Below, piece after piece: positions 58,721 through 64,000 of a stretch of 64,000 nucleotides of DNA. The DNA is from Massiliimalia massiliensis (GTDB taxonomy: Bacteria; Bacillota; Clostridia; Oscillospirales; Ruminococcaceae): positions 806,001 through 870,000 of the forward strand of contig NZ_FUHT01000004.1 in the NCBI RefSeq assembly GCF_900155615.1, in the 5' to 3' direction. The notes under the pieces were generated by a model. It saw nothing but the letters and a program-made list of their open reading frames with translations. It had not been told where the DNA came from and made no database searches. Every line of letters begins with the position of its first letter. The stretch's first letter is position 1. The translations under genes and the position numbers were made by a program.

Positions 58721-60703
58721 TCAGCCCTTATTCGATGTCATTCCGCCCAGCATTTGCCTGAGCTTTCCGTTCACGCCTTTCCTGCTTCCATCCTGTTTTT
58801 CCGATTCGCCGAGAAAGCGGGAAACAAACCGGGACTTTTCTGTCTCCTCGTCATTGCAGAATGCAGACGTAAAGATCACCAGTTTTTTCCGCGCGCGGGT
58901 TACAGCGACGTAAAACAGCCTTGCCTCGCTCTCCATTTCGTCCATCTCCTCATACTCCGCTTCCTCAACTGCCTGGGAGCTCGGCAGGATTCCGTCCATC
59001 ATATCCAGCAGAACCACCGTATCAAATTCCAGTCCCTTGCTGGAATGGATGGTGGAAAGGGTCAGCGCGGCCTCAGGACTTTGGTCTGCCGGACGCGCCA
59101 GCCTTTGGGCTAAGGAGTCAAGCCCCAAAAGGAACTCGTCGGCAGTGCGGTAAGGCTCGGAAAGCGCCTTGAGGATATTCAGCTTCAGATGGGCGGTAAT
59201 CCGGTTGGTTCCCTGATCAAATTTACCCTTCAAATAGTCCCGGTATTCCAGCTTTTCTTCAATCCAGTCAATCGCCTGGCGGGGCGGCTTTTTCCGGAGG
59301 GCAGGAAGCAAAGACCTCATCCTCAAAAGCTTCTTCCTGGAATAAGCAGAAGCGTCCGGGCAGTCCAAAGCCGCTTCCCACACGGAACGGTATCTGGGAA
59401 AATTATTTTTAACGTAGAGAACAACTGCTCTGGAACAATAGCAGTGATAACAGACCCGCTCAAAGGCTCCGAGATTTTCCGGATCATCGGCAAGCTGAAA
59501 ATAAGCCAGGACGTCCCGCACTACAAAACTGCCGAAAAAGCTGCGTTGGGAACGTTCCCGGCAGCTATAGGGAAGCTGTCCCTGCTCCAGCAGGCTCAGC
59601 ATCGGGATTGCGCTTTCATTATAGCGGTACAGGACCGCAACCGTACCTGTCTCTGCTGCTGCAAGCTCCAGAAGCCGCCGGTACTGCCTGCTGTAATCAT
59701 CCAGACTTATCACCTCGACTGCCGCTTCCCCCGCCTTTCCGCTCACCATTTCCTTCGCATAACGGCTGCGGTTCATTTTGATAAAATCATTTGCTTTTCC
59801 TGTGATTTCAGAGGGACACCGGAAATTTTCTTCCATTTTCAGCACCTGGGCATCGGGATAACGGACAGAAAACCCATACAGCTCCTCCGGATACGCGCCC
59901 CGGAACGAATAGATGCACTGATCCTCGTCACCGACAAAAAAAGTCCATTTCCCCTTTCCAAGCACCCTGAGAATTTCAAATTGTAATTTAGAGGTATCCT
60001 GCGCTTCATCCAGATAGATTTCATCATACCGCCCGGCAAACTCTTTTCTCACCGGCTCTACCTTTTGCAGAATATCCAGCGCAAAGGTAAGCATGTCCTC
60101 ATAGTCCATGACATTGCGCCGTTTTTTTCCCTCATCATATTGTTCCATAATCTCACTAAAATTCTGGGCTGTCACCTCATAATCCCGCAGTTCATTCTTG
60201 GTAATCATCCGGTTTTTCACCAATCCGATATCGTTTTGCAGACTTTCCAGCATATCATCTGTCAGATATTCCCCGTTGATCTCCTGATAAATGCCTCTCA
60301 GCAGAGCGCCCTCCTGCCCGGCAAGGAGCTTCGGGCGCTGACGGCCGTATCTCCGCGCGTAATAATTCAACACCTGCAGGCAGAAGCTATGTATGGTGGA
60401 AAACCGTGGAGGTTCCGGTACTCTGCCGCCGAATAGGGAGAGAAACCTTCTCTGCATATCCCGTGCTGTTTCCCGTCCGAAGGTAAGCGGCAGAATCCGT
60501 TTGGAATCCACTCCGCAGTTTAAGATCCGATGCGCAATCCTGCTGACCATCACCGTTGTTTTTCCTGATCCGGGAACCGCTAACAGCAGGATATTGCCCT
60601 TTTCTGATTCAATCGCTTCGATCTGCTGGCTGTTTAATTGAATCGCAAACTGTTTTTCCAGGATCACAGGGATGTGATCCGTGTATTCGGGAACTGTAAT
60701 CAT
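58721..60703 (-). CDS. ATP-dependent 3'-5' DNA helicase, UvrD/PcrA superfamily
   Basis: The 660-residue SF1 helicase has motif I in LLLAVPGSGKTTVMVSRIAH, motif II in EIYLDEAQDTSKLQFEIL, motif III in FVGDEDQCIYSFRGA, motif V in LSTIHSSKGLEFDTVVLLD and motif VI in EARLFYVAVTRARKKL. It is a little shorter than PcrA or UvrD (about 720-740 residues), so it may be a paralogue. ATG 60703 has AAGGG upstream. The gene begins 25 bases behind the glmS terminator and no separate promoter fits in that gap. Confidence 0.88.
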   Translation of the reverse strand: MITVPEYTDHIPVILEKQFAIQLNSQQIEAIESEKGNILLLAVPGSGKTTVMVSRIAHRILNCGVDSKRILPLTFGRETARDMQRRFLSLFGGRVPEPPRFSTIHSFCLQVLNYYARRYGRQRPKLLAGQEGALLRGIYQEINGEYLTDDMLESLQNDIGLVKNRMITKNELRDYEVTAQNFSEIMEQYDEGKKRRNVMDYEDMLTFALDILQKVEPVRKEFAGRYDEIYLDEAQDTSKLQFEILRVLGKGKWTFFVGDEDQCIYSFRGAYPEELYGFSVRYPDAQVLKMEENFRCPSEITGKANDFIKMNRSRYAKEMVSGKAGEAAVEVISLDDYSRQYRRLLELAAAETGTVAVLYRYNESAIPMLSLLEQGQLPYSCRERSQRSFFGSFVVRDVLAYFQLADDPENLGAFERVCYHCYCSRAVVLYVKNNFPRYRSVWEAALDCPDASAYSRKKLLRMRSLLPALRKKPPRQAIDWIEEKLEYRDYLKGKFDQGTNRITAHLKLNILKALSEPYRTADEFLLGLDSLAQRLARPADQSPEAALTLSTIHSSKGLEFDTVVLLDMMDGILPSSQAVEEAEYEEMDEMESEARLFYVAVTRARKKLVIFTSAFCNDEETEKSRFVSRFLGESEKQDGSRKGVNGKLRQMLGGMTSNKG

Positions 60704-60720
60704 CTGCACACCCTTTTCCT

Positions 60721-60760
60721 TCAAAAAACAGGCGGCAAGAACTGCCGCCTGTTTGGTTAC
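60721..60760 (-). terminator. Terminator of glmS
   Basis: Perfect 12-base arms AAACAGGCGGCA (60726-60737) and TGCCGCCTGTTT (60743-60754) with an AGAAC loop. On the minus strand a TTTTTTG tract follows. Confidence 0.85.
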
Positions 60761-60781
60761 CTGATTCTATCTGCCTTCAGA

Positions 60782-62602
60782 TTATTCTACTGTCACAGAT
60801 TTTGCAAGATTTCTCGGTTTATCTACATCGCAGCCGCGCAGCACTGCTGTATAGTATGCGAAAAGCTGCAGCGGAATCACTGCCAGAAGCGGAATCAGGA
60901 TATCGTCCGTCGTCGGAACGCGGAGCACATAGTTCGCAATATCCTCATTTACTTCAAAACGGTCGTTTACAACCAGAAGCACCTTCGCGCCGCGCGTTGT
61001 TACCTCTTTGATATTGCTAATCGTCTTTTCATAGATGTTTTCCTGCGTTGCCACCGCGATTACAGGGACGTTATCCGTAATCAGCGAGATGGTGCCGTGT
61101 TTTAATTCCCCTGCCGCATAGGCCTCGCTGTGAATATAGGAAATCTCCTTCAGCTTGAGGGAACCCTCCATCGACAGAGCATAATCAATGCCCCGGCCGA
61201 TATAAAAGAGGTGCTCTGCATTCTGGAACCGGGAGGCGAAGTATTTGCAGGTATCAGACTGGTCTAAAATCTGCTGCTGCTTTTCCGGGAGGGAAAGGAT
61301 TGTACCGCAATAGCCCTTCACCTCTTCTTCGCTCAGAGTACCAAGCGCCAGCGCCATCTTCAGCGCAATCAGGTACATCACAGACATCTGTACCGTATAT
61401 GCCTTGGTGCTCGCAACCGCAATTTCCGGGCCTGCCCAGGTATAGATGATGCTGTCTGCTTCTCTGGCAATCGAAGAGCCTACTACGTTGACAATCGCCA
61501 TCGTATGGATGCCCTTTTTCTTTGCCAGCCGCAGGGCCGCCAGCGTATCTGCGGTTTCGCCCGACTGGGAAATGACGATAACAAGATCATTTTCTTTCAG
61601 AATCGGATCGCCGTACCGAAATTCCGACGCAATGCAGACCTCCGCCGGAATACGCGCCAGCTTTTCGATCGCGCATTTCCCGATCATTCCTGCATAGCTC
61701 GCCGTTCCGCAGGCTACAATATGAATTTTCCCGATTTTTCGGATCAAATCATCGGTAAAGGAATCTACCTGCAAATCGGGCAGGCCGTCTTTAATCCTAG
61801 GCTGTACCGTTTTCCGAAGAGCGTCCGGCTGCTCAAAAATTTCCTTGAGCATAAAATGCGGATAACCGCCCTTCTCCGCCGCCTCAATATCCCAGGTCGC
61901 AGTATGCCGTTGTTTTTCAATCAGTTCATGATCCAGGTTATAGATTTTCGTGCCGCCCTCTTCCAGCACCACAATTTCATCTTCATCAATCAGATAATAG
62001 TCCTTGGTATATTTCAAAATTGCCGGGACATCGGACGCAATAAAATTCTCGCCCTCTCCTAAGCCGACAATCATCGGGCTGTCTTTCCTTACCGCAAAAA
62101 TCTGGTTCGGGAAATCAGCAAACATAATTCCAAAGGCATAGGAACCCTTCACGTTCTCAATAACCTTTCTGACCGTCTCAAACGGGTTTCCGTCATAGTA
62201 ATAGTCCAGCAGCTTTGCTACAACCTCGGTATCTGTTTGCGATTCAAACAGATAATTTTTAGCCGCCAGCCGTTCTTTCAGTTCCAGATAATTCTCAATA
62301 ATTCCGTTGTGTACCAATGTAATCCGGCTGTTTCCATGCGGATGGGAATTTACGTCGCTCGGCTCTCCATGGGTCGCCCACCGGGTATGGCCGATTCCAC
62401 AGCTTCCTTTCGGCTTCCCGACAAGGTTCATTTTTTCTTCCAAATCGTCCAGGCGGCCCTTTGCCTTGACTACCTTGATCCCTTCTTCTTCAAACACCGC
62501 GATTCCCGCCGAATCATAACCCCTGTATTCGAGCTTGCGCAGCCCGTCTATTAATACCTCAGAGGCATTCCGTTTGCCAATATATCCAACAATTCCGCAC
62601 AT
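60782..62602 (-). CDS. glmS: Glutamine-fructose-6-phosphate aminotransferase (isomerizing)
   Basis: The 606-residue enzyme makes glucosamine 6-phosphate from fructose 6-phosphate and glutamine, for peptidoglycan. Its N-terminal glutaminase starts with the nucleophile C2 in MCGIVGYIGKRN and RGYDSAGI follows; two SIS isomerase domains come after (HIVACGTASYAGM, and GRGIDYALSMEGSLKLKEI). The last residues KPRNLAKSVTVE match the family C-terminus. The 5' leader carries a glmS ribozyme. Confidence 0.97.
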   Translation of the reverse strand: MCGIVGYIGKRNASEVLIDGLRKLEYRGYDSAGIAVFEEEGIKVVKAKGRLDDLEEKMNLVGKPKGSCGIGHTRWATHGEPSDVNSHPHGNSRITLVHNGIIENYLELKERLAAKNYLFESQTDTEVVAKLLDYYYDGNPFETVRKVIENVKGSYAFGIMFADFPNQIFAVRKDSPMIVGLGEGENFIASDVPAILKYTKDYYLIDEDEIVVLEEGGTKIYNLDHELIEKQRHTATWDIEAAEKGGYPHFMLKEIFEQPDALRKTVQPRIKDGLPDLQVDSFTDDLIRKIGKIHIVACGTASYAGMIGKCAIEKLARIPAEVCIASEFRYGDPILKENDLVIVISQSGETADTLAALRLAKKKGIHTMAIVNVVGSSIAREADSIIYTWAGPEIAVASTKAYTVQMSVMYLIALKMALALGTLSEEEVKGYCGTILSLPEKQQQILDQSDTCKYFASRFQNAEHLFYIGRGIDYALSMEGSLKLKEISYIHSEAYAAGELKHGTISLITDNVPVIAVATQENIYEKTISNIKEVTTRGAKVLLVVNDRFEVNEDIANYVLRVPTTDDILIPLLAVIPLQLFAYYTAVLRGCDVDKPRNLAKSVTVE

Positions 62603-62697
62603 AAATAAAACCCTTTCTTTCACAGGAGGGCAACACAATAAAGCTGTAATTCCCAAGGGATATTACAAAAAGCCTTCCTGCATTACAAATTATTTTA

Positions 62698-62855
62698 CGG
62701 GCTGTACTTTTGTAAAACCCGGTTGCCCGGATCGTTTGTATACAGCCTGACGATTGAAAGGAAATCCCCCTCAACCGGGAGAGCACCCGCCGAAACACTC
62801 GATTATCTCTCCACCTCGTTAACCCTGTATGCGGAATCAGGTCTGGCGCTGATAT
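62698..62855 (-). ncRNA. glmS ribozyme (self-cleaving riboswitch)
   Basis: On the minus strand the core has AGCGCC (62850-62845), then GTTAACGAGGTGGAGA, ATCGAGTG and TTCGGCGGGTGCTCTCCCGG, the conserved glmS ribozyme segments. A long P4 stem closes with GGCTGTA/TACAGCC. Self-cleavage is expected between 62850 and 62849 on binding glucosamine 6-phosphate. It lies about 100 bases upstream of the glmS start and about 70 bases from the promoter start point. Confidence 0.95.
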
Positions 62856-62925
62856 CAGATAGACTCACCACGATCCTCCTTTTCAAAATTTTCTCCGCAA
62901 ACCATACTATGTTGATACTGCAATT

Positions 62926-62954
62926 ATTGTACTGTTTTTTTTAAAAAAAGTCAA
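62926..62954 (-). promoter_or_regulatory. Promoter of glmS
   Basis: On the minus strand TTGACT (62954-62949), a 17-base spacer and TACAAT (62931-62926). Confidence 0.75.
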
Positions 62955-63012
62955 ATAAAGCCGGTGGAAGGAATATATTTTGCAAAGTGTTGCACATTAT
63001 TCATAGTTTTTA

Positions 63013-63042
63013 TTGAAAATGGACACGAAAAAGGTGTATGAT
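63013..63042 (+). promoter_or_regulatory. Promoter of the alpha/beta hydrolase gene
   Basis: TTGAAA (63013-63018), an 18-base spacer and TATGAT (63037-63042). Confidence 0.62.
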
Positions 63043-63076
63043 AATAACTAAGAAAACTAGGAAAGGGTGTACACGA

Positions 63077-64000
63077 ATGGGATGTGCTATGAGCCGTTCT
63101 AATTTTTTAAGCAGCAACGGGACAGACCGTATTGCATATTACATTTTCCGGAATGAGGATACACAGGAAAAGCCGAAAGCCATCCTCCAGATATCCCATG
63201 GCATGTGCGAATACTTCCTGCGGTACAGCGATTTTGCGGCGTTTTTAACCCAGCACGGATATATTGTCTGTGGCAACGACCACCTGGGGCATGGAGACTC
63301 CGTAAAAAATGACGATTACCTAGGTTATTTTGCCCCGAATAACGGGTGGAAATACCTCGTTCAGGATGTTCACCGTCTTACGCTGAAAATGAAGGCGAAA
63401 TATCCGGATATTCCACTGATTCTGATGGGACACAGCATGGGCTCGTTCATCACGAGGCTCTATATCGACCAGTTCAGCGATGATATTGACGGGGTTATGA
63501 TCGTCGGCACCAATGGGGGAAACCCATTTACCACAGTCGGTATTACGCTGGCAAAGCAAATTCGGGCAATCCGGGGAGAATTTCACCGCAGTTCCCTGCT
63601 CCAGAAGCTGACAAACGCCGGGTTTAACAGCAAATATCCGGAGCATTATTCTGAACATGACTGGCTGAGCCGGGACAAACGGATAGCCGACCAGTTTGCG
63701 GCAGACGAAAAGTGCGGCTTTACCTTTACCGCAAGTGCTTTTCTTGACCTCTTTACCATGATCCGGCTGATCAACCGCCCGCAGTGGGGACAGATGATCC
63801 GCAAAGACCTGCCCGCCTACCTGTTCGCAGGCGACAATGACCCGGTCGGCGATTACGGGAAAGGCGTTGCCAGAGTCTATCAGCATCTGAATACTTTAGG
63901 CATTGAAGATTTGCAGATCCGGTTATATCCGGGTGCGCGGCATGAGGTGTTAAATGAGATCAACAAAGAAGAGGTTTACCAAGACGTCTTAAACTGGCTG
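63077..64000 (+). CDS. Alpha/beta hydrolase, monoacylglycerol lipase-like (serine aminopeptidase S33), 5' part
   Basis: The frame is open from ATG 63077 (behind GGAAAGGG) to the window edge, 308 codons without a stop, so the 3' end lies outside. The product has the oxyanion motif ISHGMCEYFLRY, the nucleophile serine in LMGHSMGSFITRL, the acid in FAGDNDPVGDYG and the catalytic histidine in GARHEVLNEI. All of the triad is therefore present and only the C-terminal tail is missing. It would hydrolyse lipid esters or related substrates in the cytoplasm. An in-frame ATG at 63089 is an alternative start. Confidence 0.88.
   Translation, partial: MGCAMSRSNFLSSNGTDRIAYYIFRNEDTQEKPKAILQISHGMCEYFLRYSDFAAFLTQHGYIVCGNDHLGHGDSVKNDDYLGYFAPNNGWKYLVQDVHRLTLKMKAKYPDIPLILMGHSMGSFITRLYIDQFSDDIDGVMIVGTNGGNPFTTVGITLAKQIRAIRGEFHRSSLLQKLTNAGFNSKYPEHYSEHDWLSRDKRIADQFAADEKCGFTFTASAFLDLFTMIRLINRPQWGQMIRKDLPAYLFAGDNDPVGDYGKGVARVYQHLNTLGIEDLQIRLYPGARHEVLNEINKEEVYQDVLNWL

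Noticed and set aside
63320-63886. 188-codon minus-strand ORF
   Set aside because: It is antisense to the alpha/beta hydrolase with an intact catalytic triad.
1-64000. CRISPR arrays, tRNA or rRNA genes, insertion sequences
   Set aside because: No regular repeat-spacer pattern, no tRNA-like cloverleaf and no transposase were noticed on either strand.

Overview
The window looks like chromosomal DNA of an anaerobic, endospore-forming member of the Clostridia, probably Oscillospirales/Ruminococcaceae-like. This is inferred from gene content: stage II sporulation protein M, a CwlJ/GerQ-type germination pair, a six-cysteine SCIFF peptide with its radical SAM maturase, electron-bifurcating NfnAB, IreB, a T-box pheST operon and a glmS ribozyme. 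Base composition is roughly balanced. Genes are tightly packed with Firmicutes-type ribosome binding sites. No tRNA, rRNA or CRISPR array was seen.

Layout. 1-4.3 kb: 3' end of a membrane protein, xylulokinase, a ROK repressor and a LysR regulator. 4.4-11.6 kb: a small siroheme sulfite/nitrite reductase-like protein divergent from the LysR gene, then an operon hemA-hemC-cobA/hemD-hemB-hemL. That operon makes uroporphyrinogen III and precorrin-2, the precursors of siroheme. 11.6-17.2 kb: a small surface-polysaccharide cluster (two glycosyltransferases, a flippase, an unknown protein) behind an rRNA methyltransferase. 17.3-23.2 kb: aroD, adenine deaminase and phoU-phoP-phoR.

23.2-36.2 kb is the most unusual part. 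It is a one-strand block of 19 intact phage morphogenesis genes collinear with the Bacillus PBSX xtm/xkd operon: terminase, portal, protease, capsid, connectors, sheath, tube, chaperone, LysM, hub, baseplate. The giant tape measure gene is missing and a 75-codon ORF sits in its place. There is no integrase, repressor, replication, tail-fibre, endolysin or recognisable holin gene. Housekeeping genes flank it on both sides. Just downstream lies a small two-helix membrane protein gene behind a consensus promoter with a LexA-type SOS box on its start point. Upstream, a strong terminator-like hairpin stands between the intergenic region and the first phage gene. I read the block as a domesticated, SOS-linked particle locus. 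The genes and motifs are visible in the sequence; the function is inference.

36.3-50.5 kb: ireB, a DUF1540 protein, a beta-hydroxyacid dehydrogenase-like protein, pheST with its T-box, NAD(P)H-hydrate repair, a LolA-like membrane-anchored protein, small metabolic enzymes, a DMT transporter, two HAD hydrolases, a YesL-like protein and SpoIIM. 50.5-57.6 kb: proC, the SCIFF module (yajC, TIGR04086 protein, scfA, attenuator, scfB), nfnAB and an ArsP_2-type heavy-metal/manganese exporter. 57.6-64 kb: the CwlJ/GerQ-like pair, a UvrD-type helicase, glmS with its ribozyme, and a truncated alpha/beta hydrolase.

Many convergent gene ends share long, nearly perfect, symmetric terminators, some of which include the stop codons of both genes.
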